NCBI RefSeq assembly: GCF_022539315.1
Contig: NC_066332.1
Coordinates: forward strand, 11,016,164 to 11,080,163
Length of the DNA stretch: 64,000 nucleotides
Origin: Serinus canaria
Lineage: Eukaryota; Chordata; Aves; Passeriformes; Fringillidae
Reading direction: 5' to 3'
Shown: positions 1 through 11,965 of the stretch, one piece after another
How the letters are laid out: each line of letters begins with the position of its first letter
Position numbering within the stretch: the first letter of the stretch is position 1
The notes under the pieces: generated by a model
Databases searched by the model: none
Told to the model about the DNA's origin: nothing
The model's input: only the letters and a program-made list of their open reading frames with translations
Translations under genes and position numbers: made by a program

Positions 1-178
1 TATAATGGTGCTGAAGCTTCAGTGCTCTATTATGTGATTCTGAGATCTATATTCTTAAGTTTTATTTAGGTTTCATTCAGAAGCATTCAGACAATGCTTC
101 TGAAAACAGGCTGTCATTTTTGCCATGAAGTTATTCCACAACACACAAACACTCTACTAATTAGGTAATTGTTCTTAC

Positions 179-1874
179 CTCTCATTTGTATTTCTTGTTG
201 CTCCCTCTCTTTCTTGGCTTGAATGGCAAGAAGGCGCCTGCTCTTCACAGCACTGATCATGTCATCGGCTTCAATTTCCACCCGGTGCTCTATTTTCATA
301 ATTTCGTGTTTTTTCTTTTCATTTCTTCCCATCATATGCTCTTCTTTCCCATTCTCCTTGGTTTTAGCCACCATTTCTTTTCGCTTCTGTTTCTCTGCCC
401 TCTTCTTGTCATTCTCCTCCTTCAGGACAGCCAGACGCTCTTTCCACAGCTCAGCTGAGGCCTGCTGCTTGGCCTCCACATGGTCCTGCACTGAGTAAGT
501 CATTAAGATCCGGTGACACAGTGCTCCAAGGATCCGCAATTTCTCTTCAGGAGTCAGCTCAAAGAACTCCGATGTCTCCAGTTTCTCCAAAAACTCATCC
601 TGTACCTCATTATCCTCGAAAGCTGCTGAATCCTTGCTTTCATCTACATTATCTGAGACCTCGCTTTCCTCTTGCACATCTGACTTTCGCAGGCACAGGC
701 GAACCAACTCTGAAGCGGAATGCAGAGTAAGTGGGATTTCAGAAAGTTTCATTCCCAGCTCAGCATAATCCTCAGCAATTTCATCCTGCAGCAGGGTCTG
801 CAAGAGGATGACCAGTACTCTGTTCAAGTACAGGAAGCCTCCCTTTTCTGCACAAAGGGCTTCCATCAGGGACACTGCCGTGATGGGATACTGAGCATCT
901 GGCATCAATAACCCTGAGTAACAGCTCAGGAACTCCACCACCATGGCTACATCCCCAAAAAGTGTGTTAGGAAGTCCCTCTGGAGTATCAACCAGTTTAA
1001 AAGTAGGCAATGTCTTCCCTTTCAGATCTTGGTCCTCAAATCTCCTCTGTTTTTCCAGTTTTTCCTTCATCTCCTTCTCCTTCCGCTCCTTTGCTCTTTC
1101 CTTCAGTTTCTCTTTCAGCTTTTCTCTTTTCTTCTTCATGTACTCCTTCCGTTGTTCCTCTGTCATGGTGGCCCATCTCTTCCTGTGTTCCAGGAGCTCA
1201 TAGCGTTTCTGTACCAAACTCCGCAAATCCTCAGGGAGACGGGCACGGTCCTCATTGGAAAGCAGCCGAGCTGTTTTAGAGATGATGCAGGACAGAGCAC
1301 TTTTTTTGTCTTCCCGGTCTTTGTTTTCTTTGTAATAGGCAATGAGATGGAGCGCTGCAGGAGGCAGATGTTTCTGGGGTTTCCTGGAAGATCCAGGGGT
1401 GCCTCCAGAATTCCTGGGAGCCCTGGACACCTTACTGGTACCTTTAGCCATGTCCAGGAGTGTCATTTGTTTCATTTTCATCTTGGGGGTCTTCAAACCT
1501 TTCCTGGGAGACTTTGCCTTCCCCGATGACTTCTGCCCATTCAGAACCCTTTTGCCTCTTTGTTTTTTGTCCAAGCATTTGTTGTTCCCCTTTCCTAGTC
1601 GGCTACTCTTTGGAATGTGAAAGTTAGAACCAAGTTTAGCAGGTGACACAATTTTCATCACCTCTTCCAGCCCCTCTTTAGGACAATTTGAGTTCTTAGA
1701 GTTTTTCATCTTCAGCGGAGAGCTAATTATAGATTTTTCCAAATGCACATGACACCACAGGGTTGGACTCAGTGGCTGTCCCAGTGAAGATCCGTCAGCT
1801 TTGGATTTCTTAGGAAGTTTTCTTTCAGGTGACCGAGAGCTCCTCCTCTTGGTTGAGGGATTGAGAGCCATATA
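179..1874 (-). CDS. BAZ1B: BAZ1B coding exon 7 (large DDT-domain exon)
   Basis: This 1696-nt exon encodes about 565 residues of BAZ1B/WSTF, the large subunit of the WICH (with SMARCA5) chromatin-remodelling complex and a histone H2A.X Tyr-142 kinase. It begins after a TTTTAG acceptor with codons Y-M-A-L-N-P and ends in phase 1 at AG|GTAAGAA. The basic linker comes first and includes LWCHVHL; its Cys falls near residue 339, close to the Cys reported as important for kinase activity in human WSTF. Next is the conserved MKQMTLLDMAKGT segment, a long charged coiled-coil rich in K/E/R, and the DDT domain with FGDVAMVVEFLSCYSGLL. The acidic stretch and the KSRRLLAIQAKKERE helix follow. The remaining exons (WHIM continuation, PHD finger, bromodomain) lie beyond the left edge. 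The reading frame is uninterrupted. Confidence 0.96.
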
Positions 1875-2034
1875 CTAAAATTAAAAGAAGAAAGATTTTG
1901 TATCAATATCAAAAGGTAAATAAAGTTAAGTAGATCTCTTTCTGTCAATTAGTTTTGCCCATTTTTAAATATTTTTTCCTAATGAAATTGCTCATTGCAT
2001 TAAGGGTAACAGGCTTCTGCCATCATAATCAGAG

Positions 2035-2310
2035 TCAGAGAATGGCCTGGGTTTGGAGGGACCATAAAGATCATCTTGTTCCAACCCCTGTCATAGGCAC
2101 AAACACCTACTACTAGACCAGGCTGCTTCAAGGCCTGTTCAAGCTAGACTTGGACACTTCCAGGGATGAGGCAGCCACAGCTTCTCTAGGCAACCTGTGC
2201 CAGAGCCTCACCACCCCCACAGGGAAGAATTTTTTCCCCAATATTTAATTTAAACCTACTCTGTGTGAGTTTGAAGTCATACCCCCTTGTCCTGAACAAA
2301 TATTGATCTT
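2035..2310 (-). repeat. CR1 LINE 3' fragment
   Basis: This is the reverse complement of the avian CR1 3' region: AGAATGGCCTGGGTTTGGAG, then the ACTAGACCAGGCTGCTTCAA and CAGCCACAGCTTCTCTAGGC blocks, followed by TTGTCCTG. Confidence 0.9.
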
Positions 2311-2837
2311 CTAGTTTTATGACAACACTTGACAGTCTACGAAAAAGTGAGTTTACTGAATGAACAAAATAGTGCTTTCTACACCAGAAGATGGATTTTA
2401 TAACAGCACATTTCACGGTATAGCATTTAGTTGGTTAATATTATATTTGGCGGGTTAGCCCTAAGGGCTGGAAGAACCCATTCATGCTATGTATGTATTC
2501 AGTACTAAATTTGTAGTACCTGCCATTGCTCAATGCAGCCCTGTACATGAACCAGGCCTCATGAAGTCACACGCATCCAGGTCTTGGGCCCAATACCTGA
2601 CACATAAAGACTGCAGCTCTCCCATTTCTCTTACACCAGGAAATCATGTCTTTACTTGTAGACAAGTAATGCAAACCATTGGAAAAATTAAAAGGCAGTT
2701 GCATCTCAAATTTTCAAAGCAGACCACTGTTCCAGATGTTCAAGCCATGTCACCTCTCAAAAGGTCAACCTTCAAAAGAGTAGGTCTTCCTGCTCTGCTT
2801 CTCTATGGATTTAACAGATATGTGGAATTGGCACTTG

Positions 2838-2930
2838 GGGACATGGTTTAGTGGTGGCCTCAGTGGTGCTGGGTAACAGTGAGGTTAGATGATCTTAGGG
2901 GGCTTTCAATCCTCATGATTTTGTGATTCT
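2838..2930 (+). repeat. CR1 LINE 3' tail
   Basis: TTTAGTGGTGGCCTCAGTGG, GTGCTGGGTAACAG, GATGATCTTAGGG and a terminal ATTTTGTGATTCT match a CR1 3' terminus in sense orientation. Confidence 0.8.
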
Positions 2931-3014
2931 AAAACCCAACCAGCACACTGAGGTCTCTGCGAAGACTCAAGGAGTGGGTGGCAAAGCAAAGCAGGTACTT
3001 TTAGGAATTCTTAC

Positions 3015-3212
3015 CTTATGTGGGTCAAGCAAGAAGTCACTGAATTTACTGGGGAGAGAGTACTTCTTCACTAACTCATCCTCCACAACCCACGGGGCAT
3101 TCTCACATGTGCCAGCACGTAGCGCATTGTGACGGATGAAGTACCTCAGGATCTCCTTGTTGGGAGGACGCTCTGTACGGACTAAGCTATCTGCTGGAAC
3201 ATTGCTGATGAT
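3015..3212 (-). CDS. BAZ1B: BAZ1B coding exon 6
   Basis: This 198-nt exon (66 codons, phase 0 on both sides) follows a CCAAG acceptor and ends at AAG|GTAAGA. It encodes IISNVPADSLVRTERPPNKE and continues through RYFIRHNALRAG and WVVEDELVKKYSLPSKFSDF, ending LLDPHK. This is a strongly conserved BAZ1B segment between the WAC domain and the DDT region. Joining it to exon 5 (ends NEDK) and exon 7 (starts YMALNP) preserves the frame exactly. Confidence 0.95.
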
Positions 3213-4011
3213 CTTGGAGATAAAAGACACACTGCTAATAATTAACTTCTAACCACATTATAAATACAGATCATGTGTCTATAAAGAACCAGGATCATTG
3301 TACTGCTTCATGTCCAAAAACTCTTTGCTCATTCAAAGCTGTCTTGGAACGACTCAAACCAAACAGAATTTGCAGAACTGAGACATACAGAGATTGGTAG
3401 GAGAATCAGACAGCTAAAACAGTAGAAACCATGAGTTTATGATGCTGATTTTTTGCCAAAGCCCACTGTTTTATCTCTGGCCTTCCTGCAGCTCGTGCTT
3501 GCTACTGACTTTAAAGCTTTTACATATACATACTTGATTTTTTTCCTAAGACCAAAGGAGTACCTCTGCACGGGGTACTCTTTGAGGTCAGCACTGCCTC
3601 ACTTGTCAAATTACCAAAGAGCAGACAAAAAGCACAGAGCAATGCTGCAACTGTCCAGAGCTTCCCAAAGCACTGCCACCTACAACTCAGAGCAGCTTGG
3701 TCAGGACAACAGCAACAACTGCCACTCATGATTTCACTGGTCCCATGAACTGCAAGACCACAGATGACGCACTTAACAGCAACCACAATAAACCTCTGTG
3801 ACTCAGTGTGTATGGTACCAAGTGTTTCCATGCACAAAACCTAATTACAGATAGAAACAGACAGGCTGGTCAGCCTCAGAGACAACTATCCTGCTTCCAT
3901 TGCCATGATTCTGGCAGAAAAGTACTACATTGTGCTGTATAATCACCGGCAGTGATTAATTAAACTTTCATATTCATGTTATAATAGATAGGACTCAAGC
4001 AGACAACTCAC
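3213..4011 (-). other. BAZ1B intron 5
   Basis: An intron of about 0.8 kb with no repeat or exon that I can recognise. Confidence 0.85.
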
Positions 4012-4133
4012 CTTATCTTCATTTTTCAGTTTGACATCATATTTGTGTGGCAGGAATTTAGGTGGGACCCACTTCCTTTCTTCCTTCTTCAACGAAGTGG
4101 GAAGCTTTCGAGGAGACCTACGTGCTCGATCAT
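4012..4133 (-). CDS. BAZ1B: BAZ1B coding exon 5
   Basis: A 122-nt exon between a TTATCAG acceptor and an AAG|GTGAGT donor. It begins with the last two bases of an Asn codon and then reads DRARRSPRKLPTSLKKEERK and WVPPKFLPHKYDVKLKNEDK. This is a basic segment of BAZ1B. It was assigned from conserved family sequence and from frame agreement with exons 4 and 6. Confidence 0.93.
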
Positions 4134-4612
4134 CTGATAAAGAAGGTGAGACACAGTCTTACTATTACAGTTAAAAAAAAAAAAATCGGTTAAAAAATCC
4201 AGACCACCACTGGATAGGGCATCCTACTTCTTGATATCTGTACAGTGTTTGGTTAAACTAGAACATTAGGAATATAACCCAAACTGCATTTTTAGAAATA
4301 GCCAGAAGATAAAGGCCAGCTCTGAACTAAAGAGGTAACACCTATCTTCAAGGAGTACAAAGGACCATCTTCATTTAAACCAATCTCTCTGCAGACAGTA
4401 AGCTGCAACCACCTAAGCAAAGGCAGAAAATGTCTGTAAGATTTATGAAGGGGAGATATAACCCAACCAGTAAACCTGCTAAGGGAGCTCCTCCAACAGC
4501 CCTGGCTGCCTATGCCATGCCTTCTTTGAAATAGTTCCATGGCAGGAATCACTGACTTGCTTTTGTCTTAAGAAAGCAGTCTCCAAATATTTTTATGTTT
4601 GTGGCTACCACA

Positions 4613-4820
4613 GAATCATGGATAGTCTGAGATGGAAGGGACTTTAAAGCTCATCTCATTCCACCCTCCCTTCACTAGACCAGAGACACCTTCCACTAGA
4701 CCAGCATGCTACAAGCCCTGCCCAACCTGGTCTTGGAACCAGGCAGCCACAGCTACTCTGGGCAACCTGTGCCAAGGGCTCACCACTCTCACAGGCAACA
4801 ATTTCTTTCTAGGATTCAAA
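4613..4820 (-). repeat. CR1 LINE 3' fragment
   Basis: Reverse-complement CR1: CACAGAATCATGGATAG, GAAGGGACTTTAAAGCTCAT, ACACCTTCCACTAGACCAGC and GGGCAACCTGTGCC in family order. Confidence 0.9.
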
Positions 4821-5222
4821 GAAAACAAAAAAGCAAGCATGAGGGATGAGAGTAATAATTTACCAAATATATAAAAAAGAAAAGTAAATGCTAAACCTAA
4901 ATAAAAAAATATATAGATCTCAGAATCACATAATAACGCACTGAAGCTCCAGCACCATGGTATAAACCTAACATGGTATAAACCTAAGTGACCTCTTCTT
5001 TTGTGATTTACTGTCTAGATTCCACAAATAGGGATGGCTATATAGAATTCCATCAAACAGCACCTGGATATTTGGGTGAGGAAGAAGAAATTACTATCCA
5101 TTCCATCCTGAAGGTAATTTTAAAAAAGCCAACATCATTTGTTGTTGCATTCTATTGTAATAGAACATACATTTATCCCTGGAAGAGTTCAAAGCCACAT
5201 GGATGAAGCTCTTAGGAAAATG

Positions 5223-5320
5223 GTCTACTGGAAGATGTCCCCATCCCTAGCAGGGGGGTTGGAATGAGAGCATCTTTAAGGTCTGTTCCAACACAGCTGA
5301 TTCTGTGTTTCTAAAGCATC
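5223..5320 (+). repeat. CR1 LINE 3' tail
   Basis: Sense-oriented CR1 end: TCCCTAGCAGGGGGGTTGGA, ATCTTTAAGGTCTGTTCCAA and a terminal GATTCTGTG. Confidence 0.75.
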
Positions 5321-6891
5321 TATATTGTGTTGTCTCCTGTATTCACTTTATTTCAGATTGTCCAGAGCAATCCAGGTTCCAAGTCCAGCTCAAGCTACAG
5401 AACCAGCCTTAAGCAGTTCACCATCAATTTTCAAGACAATCTTTCCTTGCTCCTGCAGATTTTCCAGAGTTCATTCCCTAACCAACTAAAAATATAAAGT
5501 CACTTCAGACTACACAAATGATACAACAAAGCTGGTATCATGCCTTATTTTTAGCTTCTGAAGAACAGTAAACCCCTAAGCAGAGAGGCTGAAACTATCT
5601 ATCTTTCTCTGCCCCATTTCTCCTCCAACAAAACCAGCAAGTCTGACACAAGTATTAATAGAACTGCCAAAGTTTGCTCTGTCCCATTTTGTGCACACAT
5701 GCACACACAGCTCCTCCATCACAGTTATAGAGAGCTTGTTTCTGCTTTCAGTTACTCACTCTAGTGTAGTGACTTCAACCCACATCAAGTGGCCACATGT
5801 GAACATTACTAGAGAGAAAAAGTCCAGGTCAGTGTTACTGGGAAACCCCAGTCTCTGCGGATGCAACTCAACATTTCCTACTTCTGTAGTCTGCTGTGTA
5901 ATCATAAGAACTGCTACAATTATATTAACACACTCTGGATGAATTTGTTTCAATGACGTTACTATGAGCCTGTGTTCTAACCCAGAATATAAAAGTATTA
6001 GCAATAAAATAGCCTTTTAGTAACAGCATATGTACAAGGAAAAGAAATTTAAAAAATGCATGTTTACTGTTTAGGTTATGACTCTGCCAGCATCTTGAGC
6101 TGGAAAATGTTGAGGTTCATCTTTTCCAGGAAGGGGAGGACAGTCCCAGCTTCCAGAGGTGACTACATACAGGCCAGAACCAACTGAGTCAGAGACTGAA
6201 AGATGAGCAGGTGCCCACAGCTGCTGGAACACCACACAAATGCCCCAAGGATCATGGTAAATTTTTTTAAACATCCAGATCCAAAATTGCTGCCATAAAT
6301 TTGATCACTGAGCATTTTAGAAGTAAAAGGTACTTTTCATGCCTCTTACGTGGCATCTTAAGAGAATCATCACTCAATTAAAAAAATACATGTATAAATA
6401 AATAAAGCATAATTAGTCCCTCTCCAAGCACGACTCCTGTTTCTAATGATGTGTATGAGGCCAGATTGTTTCTGAAACACCTTTTTTTGCTTCCTGATTA
6501 TACAGAACACTGCAATGAAATCAGAACAGCTCATAACAGTACACATCAAAAAGAGCTGACAATTTTTAAGCTCAGGACTAGACCTTGGTATGACTTCTTT
6601 TCCACTCTTGACTGCTATTTTCTCACTGGGCTATTTTCAAAGTTTTCTCTTCCCCACATTAGAGGAGATTACACAACTTTCCTGAATGCTAGAGTCATTA
6701 TTTACAAATGCCAACAGTTTATTCATTTATGAGACTTGAAAATAAACCTCTCCAGGTTAGAACTATGTTGTGGGATTGGGGTTGGTTTGTTTGAAAACAC
6801 TTTTTGTAATCTGTTTTAAAGAATCTTATAATTCCATATTAAGAAGTTGCCCAGGACAAATGACAAACCTAATGTTTTTGTTTGGGTGGTT

Positions 6892-7018
6892 GGTGGTTTT
6901 TTTTTTTTTTGGTTTTTTTTTTTGGTTTTTTTTTTGTTGTTGTTGTTGGGTTTTTTGTTTTGTTTTTTTTTGTTTTTTTGTTTTTTTGTTGTTGTTGTTT
7001 TTTATGGGTTTCGTTTGT
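6892..7018. repeat. T-rich low-complexity tract
   Basis: Runs of T broken by G, GG or short (TTG)n units cover about 125 bp inside BAZ1B intron 4. On the BAZ1B sense strand this is an A-rich (AAAC)-like tract. It creates spurious Phe-rich open frames. Confidence 0.9.
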
Positions 7019-7645
7019 TTGTTTGCATTTTTACAGAGTCAAAAAAAGCCTTGGACAGCACTAGCTATCTCTGCACCAAGGAAGAGCACATGAAAGAGGC
7101 ACAAGGTTTTAAAGGATGCTTTACTTCAAACTGTTAGGGGCAAAAAAAAAGATTTAGTCTCAACTTATGAAAAATGGAAAGAGGATAAACTAAAAATTAA
7201 TAAAACTCACTTAGTTTTTATAACAACGAGGGACAAAGAGAACTAGAGCTCATCTCTGACTCCACAATAACACACTTTAATAACAGGGAGGTTTCCTCTG
7301 AGGATGAACACTGCAGCAGAACTTTAGAATTCTGAACAAACCTTTGCTGTTCCCCTCATTTTTTTAAAAATAACACATTAGACATTTATACATTACATGC
7401 ATTGCTTTTGGTATTACACCTTAGAATCACAGCACATTTTCTGCTTTAAATCAGGCAAAAGCAGCTGAAAGCCAACAGCACTGATGTCCCAAAAATTCAC
7501 CGCTAACAAGGACCAACAAGGATTTTCACCCTATAACACTGTTTGGACATGCACAGGCCAGCACCAAGACGTAGATTTGATCACTGAGCAAACTCCAACA
7601 CTCACTGCCAGGTGCTACCTACTGCCATGCTGTCTCTCTACTTAC

Positions 7646-7844
7646 TCATACTATCCCTCCTGCTGTCATCCTCCTTCAGCATCGCTTCCTTCTGGTTGTC
7701 CTGGGCTGCCTGGCCAGAGTTTTCCTTGTCACTGGATGGAGAATCACAAGCTCCGTCAGATTTTTTTTCTGAGGCCTCTTCGTCAACTTTCTCCAAGGGA
7801 TGCATTTTCACAACTTTCACAGGCAACATTTTCTCCTTACCAAC
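7646..7844 (-). CDS. BAZ1B: BAZ1B coding exon 4
   Basis: A 199-nt exon between a TGTGCAG acceptor and an A|GTAAGTAG donor. It encodes VGKEKMLPVKVVKMHPLEKV followed by a Ser/Asp/Lys-rich low-complexity stretch (SDGACDSPSSDKENSGQAAQ) and ends DDSRRDSM plus one base. This is the acidic linker immediately C-terminal of the WAC domain. The length leaves phase 1, which matches the 5' end of exon 5. Confidence 0.94.
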
Positions 7845-8665
7845 CTGCACAGAAATATTGATGAAGACTGAACTTGAACGAGACAGGTGAGCTAACAGGC
7901 TTTAATACTATGAGGAAAGGAAAAACAGCAGCTAAGACGGCCTAAAAGCACAACTCCCAACCCACAGTGTTTTCCAATGCTGCTTTCTCAGCCTAAGGAT
8001 ACAGTATATGCACAAGGTGCAAGAGTGTTCTCAGCAACTCCAGTTTAGAGACTATGTCTTAAACATTGCCTACATACAACATTAACTCCTCCCCATTTTC
8101 AAAAAGTTGGAGCTTTCATTAACATTCCCAGTTTTGGAGGGAATTTTCAAATCTTTATGGTCTTTTTAGAGATTTTTAAGCTTTAACTTCAGGCCCCATT
8201 TGTTTCAGACTACTGCTCCTTCTGGCAATGTGTCAAGTGAAAAAATTATGACAGATGATTATTTTTTATTTCTTCTAATTAAATAATGTATTTATATATA
8301 AACAGACAATCACATATTAAAGCAATATAAAAATTTTATCTGTTTCCCATGCACACACACATATATACGTCATTTTTGGCTTGCTATTATTCCAGGATCC
8401 TGGAATGGTTTCAGTTGGAGGGCCCCTAAAAACCACTGAATTCCAAATCCCTGACATGGACAGGGACACCTTTCACCAGAAGTATGGCTTACAGAACCAT
8501 TTTCCATCCAAAAGCAGGTGCTGTCACTGGGATTCAATAGAGAATAAATTTTCACATCCTTCTAATAACTTGAGTGGCTAACATATTCTTCCCGTCTCCT
8601 ATCTTTAGCTATCTGGAATTAGCCCCATGCAGAAGCACAGGATAAAACAGAAAACATATCCTTAC
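7845..8665 (-). other. BAZ1B intron 3
   Basis: An intron of about 0.8 kb with one diverged CR1-like fragment (8385-8545). Otherwise it is AT-rich and unassigned. Confidence 0.85.
8385..8545 (-). repeat. diverged CR1-like fragment
   Basis: GGTTTCAGTTGGAGGGCCCC, then GACATGGACAGGGACACCTT and TCACC resemble the reverse-complement CR1 3' end with many substitutions. Confidence 0.55.
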
Positions 8666-8810
8666 CTCAAAGTCACACTCTTCACCCACTGCGAATTTGG
8701 TCATGATCTCCAACCAAGCTGCATCCACCAACTTTTCCAATGACACAGTGTTGTGGTGGACTATTTCCAGGACCAGTTTCTCATACCAGATAGGAAACTC
8801 TTCCTTTAAG
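8666..8810 (-). CDS. BAZ1B: BAZ1B coding exon 3 (end of WAC domain)
   Basis: A 145-nt exon following TTGCTCAG and ending GAG|GTAAGG. It encodes LKEEFPIWYEKLVLEIVHHN, then SLEKLVDAAWLEIMTKFAVG and EECDFE. This completes the WAC domain, the DNA/chromatin-binding N-terminal module of the ACF1/WSTF family that also forms part of the WSTF kinase region. Confidence 0.95.
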
Positions 8811-10859
8811 CTGAGCAAGCACAGAAGTTTTCATTATTCAAGGGAATAAAAGCCCAAATGCAAAGTATCCTCATATTTCCCAATTCCAGGAATTCCTGTT
8901 AACAGCCACAATGAAGCAGATGCTCCATTAGCATGCAAACACCCAAGGGCTTTTTGCTCCCCTCCCATCCCCAGGTGTTAGTTGGCATGAAAACCCCAAT
9001 TGTCCTGGTTCTTCCCAAAAGGAATACTGTAAACACTCAGGAAGAGCAGCAACATGAATCCTTTCATGATGGTTATTACTGTTTCTCTATTAGATATTTA
9101 ACACAGATCAAGATGATGCAATTATCCTGTGGCTTGTTATTTTAAAACACTTGTTTCCAGTAACATCATGTTCTGATAAAGATTGAGTATTTCCTTCTCC
9201 CCCAACAGGCTGCCAGTGCAGTAAAGACAGGGGCAGGTTTACACAATCATATTATCTTGCATGTTTCACATGTTTCAAACTTTTTCATTCAAAGAAACAA
9301 AGGACTGTGACATTAACCTCCCTTCTTTCCCTTCTAAAATTTGACCTCAGGAACTTGGCAGGGCCAGTAAGTCATATGCTGCACAAAGACTTCTGGCTAA
9401 AAAGTAAAGTCCGTTTCAAGTTGCCATGAGGAGGAAAAAAATACTCCATTTTTCCAAAGCACTTTTATCTACCCAGACTCCAGGATCCATGGCTGAGAAC
9501 CCTCTGCTATATGTGCTGTGTTACAACTGCCATAAGCAAATATATCCCTTTAGCAACCTGTCTAAATGAACTTTTTTATCCAGCTTAGTGTCAGGTATTA
9601 AAGCAGACAAACTACCTGGGAAGCTTTTCATCCCGTTTCAAAGAGACAAGATCAAAATCTCATTTCACAGAATCTTCCCACACCCCACCCCCCCACTCCA
9701 TATTAGAGAGACTATAGCTAAATTTGCTATTGAGAAATTTGAGAAATCTCCCGTTTCTATTTCACTGACATTTCTTAATGTTTCCAGAAGTGGTCAATCC
9801 AATACGGACAACCAAAAGAAAGTAGCAGCAGACCACTGAGTTTTGACTCAGGATTTTAAGTTTATGGAGCTGCCTCCGCACTTCCCCTACCCTTTCAAAC
9901 AAGAACACCAGGGAGCAAAGCCTGAAGGCAGTAGTGTATCACCCCTCAAAGAAATTAGGACTACTAGCAAATGGGCTTCTTATCTGTTGGCTTTAAGATT
10001 GTGATTAACCACAAATGATGGTGAATTTCTCCTTAGGAGAAGGCTGTAAACTCTTTGCCAATGGATCAGAAACATGAAGAGAGGCAGCAGAAAATTCCAC
10101 CTCTTAGGTGGTACAACTGACATTGTCCACAGTTTATACCCAGGGGAAAAAAAGTCACAGAAGTCCAAGTCATAAGTTGACAGAATGGAGAAATACATCA
10201 CTTGTTTGGCATAATTCCTATGATTTGGTAATCACACAGTAAGTTATATGTGTTGGTTGAGACAAGGACTTGCACCTTTACAGAAAATTCACTTTTATGA
10301 CAAGGGCCGTGCTGGATTTCATCCAAGGATTCCTGTGGGCTAGAGGAGAAAGTCAGGGCCACAGCAGCCCAGAGGAACACAATTTGCACAGAACAAGGAC
10401 TCTCGTTGTTTCAAGTAGAGTAGATTCCCCAAAATCTCACTACAACTTTTTTTTTTAATTAGTGCAACAACTCATGTAGATTTGGAGAAAGTAATTACAG
10501 GTGCAGACCAGGCTGATCTCAAACACTTCAACTGACTCCTTTTATTCTATTTTGACTGTACATTGTTCAAGATCTGTTATTTTTCCCTCTAAAGTACTCC
10601 AAGCACTCCAGGGGCTTTAAAATATGCCAAGTGCCATATGCTGAACTATTTTGGTTCAAGTAATACCAAGATACAACACTAAATAAGTAAATTACCAAAT
10701 CGTGTTAGCGATGGTTTAAAATTTGGACTTCATTTGCTTTTAACTCCAGAATCCTCAGATCTCCTTAGAGCTCCTTACCTCACCTCACAAACTAGCCACA
10801 CTTTCCCAAGCCCCAACACCTAAAGACAGGCACAAACCCATGTCTCCACCAGTACTTAC
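8811..10859 (-). other. BAZ1B intron 2
   Basis: An intron of about 2 kb. I see no repeat family or exon in it. Confidence 0.85.
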
Positions 10860-10976
10860 AGCTCAGCAACCTCCTGCTCCTCCTCCCAAGCCTCTTTGTG
10901 TGTCAGCTGGCTGCTTCCTGTGCTCTTGCACGTCCAGATCCGCTCGCTGTATCGCTCTAAACGTGCTTCGTACTCT
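10860..10976 (-). CDS. BAZ1B: BAZ1B coding exon 2 (WAC domain)
   Basis: A 117-nt exon between a CGTACAG acceptor and a GAGCT|GTAAGT donor. It encodes EYEARLERYSERIWTCKSTG and SSQLTHKEAWEEEQEVAEL, the centre of the WAC domain. With the GA at the end of exon 1 it restores the conserved EEYEARLERY junction, and its last two bases join the first C of exon 3 as a Leu codon. Confidence 0.95.
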
Positions 10977-11597
10977 CTGTACGAGTGGCAGCTCAGGAAA
11001 ACAGGATTTATGCAGTGGAAACCACAATCACCATAGCACAAAACAGTAAAATCTAATTAAACTCTTATGACTGGAGTGTACAAAGGCTAAGGAGAGCCTC
11101 ACAGCGCGACTCTGTGAATATCATGAGGATGCTGAGCTAAATCAAATGTGCTGGTGCTTTCTGAGGCCAAAATGCCTATCCTGCTTATCCTGGCACAGAA
11201 GATTCCACACCACCTCAGCTGCATTGCACAAGGGGAAGACAGATGGCTGGAGGCTTCACAGCATTGCTAACTTACTTTTCAGCTTTTCCAGTCTGATACA
11301 CTGGAAAACAGCACAATCAATGTCACAGGCACATGCAGGAAGTACAGCATGGACTGCTGCTAAATTCCTGGCAATAACTGTGGCGCTGCTACTACTAATG
11401 CCTTATGGTGGTGTTACAAAATCCAGATGCAAATTACCAGGCCACCCATCACCACCAATCTTTTGACAAAAGAAAAAAACAATGAACCATTTGAAACTGA
11501 AACCCCTAGAAAGACCATTTTTTTCCTTTGGTTTCCAACAATACCAGCCTTCTGCATTCCATCATGAGGAGCTCTCTCACCAACTACATCACCTCCT

Positions 11598-11965
11598 TCA
11601 TGGAATCACAGAATCTCAGAATGGCTTGGGTCAGAAGGGACACTAAAGTTGATCTTGCTCTACCCTCCTGTCATGGGCAGGGACTAGACAAGGCTGCTTC
11701 AAACCCTGTCCAACCCGGTCTTGAACACTTCCACAGCTTCTCTGGACAACCTATGCCAGGAGCTCACCATCCACACAGCAAAGAACTACTTCCTAATATC
11801 TAACCCAAACCTACCCAATTTAATTTGAAACCATTTCCACTTGTGACTTGTCCTGTCACTTTAAGCTCTTGTAAAAAGTCCCGGTCTTTCTTGTTGGCTC
11901 ACTTCAGGTGCTGACACTCCTGTGTCATAACCTGCCTCAAGGTTATGTTATTCCAGGTGGAATTA
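11598..11965 (-). repeat. CR1 LINE 3' fragment
   Basis: A long reverse-complement CR1 segment. It runs from TGGAATCACAGAATCTCAGA through the CCTGTCATGGGCAGGGACTA block to CTCTTGTAAAAAGTC and the CACTTCAGGTGCTG region. Confidence 0.9.

Larger units (their letters stand above)
1875..3014 (-). other. BAZ1B intron 6 with CR1 fragments
   Basis: An intron of about 1.1 kb. It holds a minus-oriented CR1 3' end and a short plus-oriented CR1 tail, listed separately. I see no other element. Confidence 0.9.
4134..7645 (-). other. BAZ1B intron 4
   Basis: An intron of about 3.5 kb. It contains one minus CR1 (about 4613-4820), a short plus CR1 tail (5223-5320) and a long T/G low-complexity tract (6892-7018). 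The rest is AT-rich unique sequence in which I see no exon. Confidence 0.85.

Noticed and set aside
943..1620. Plus-strand open frames opposite BAZ1B exon 7 (Ser/Phe-rich)
   Set aside because: They are antisense shadows of the Lys/Glu-rich BAZ1B coiled-coil exon.
6770..7137. Phe/Gly/Val-rich open frames around 6.8-7.1 kb
   Set aside because: They are products of the poly-T low-complexity tract in BAZ1B intron 4.
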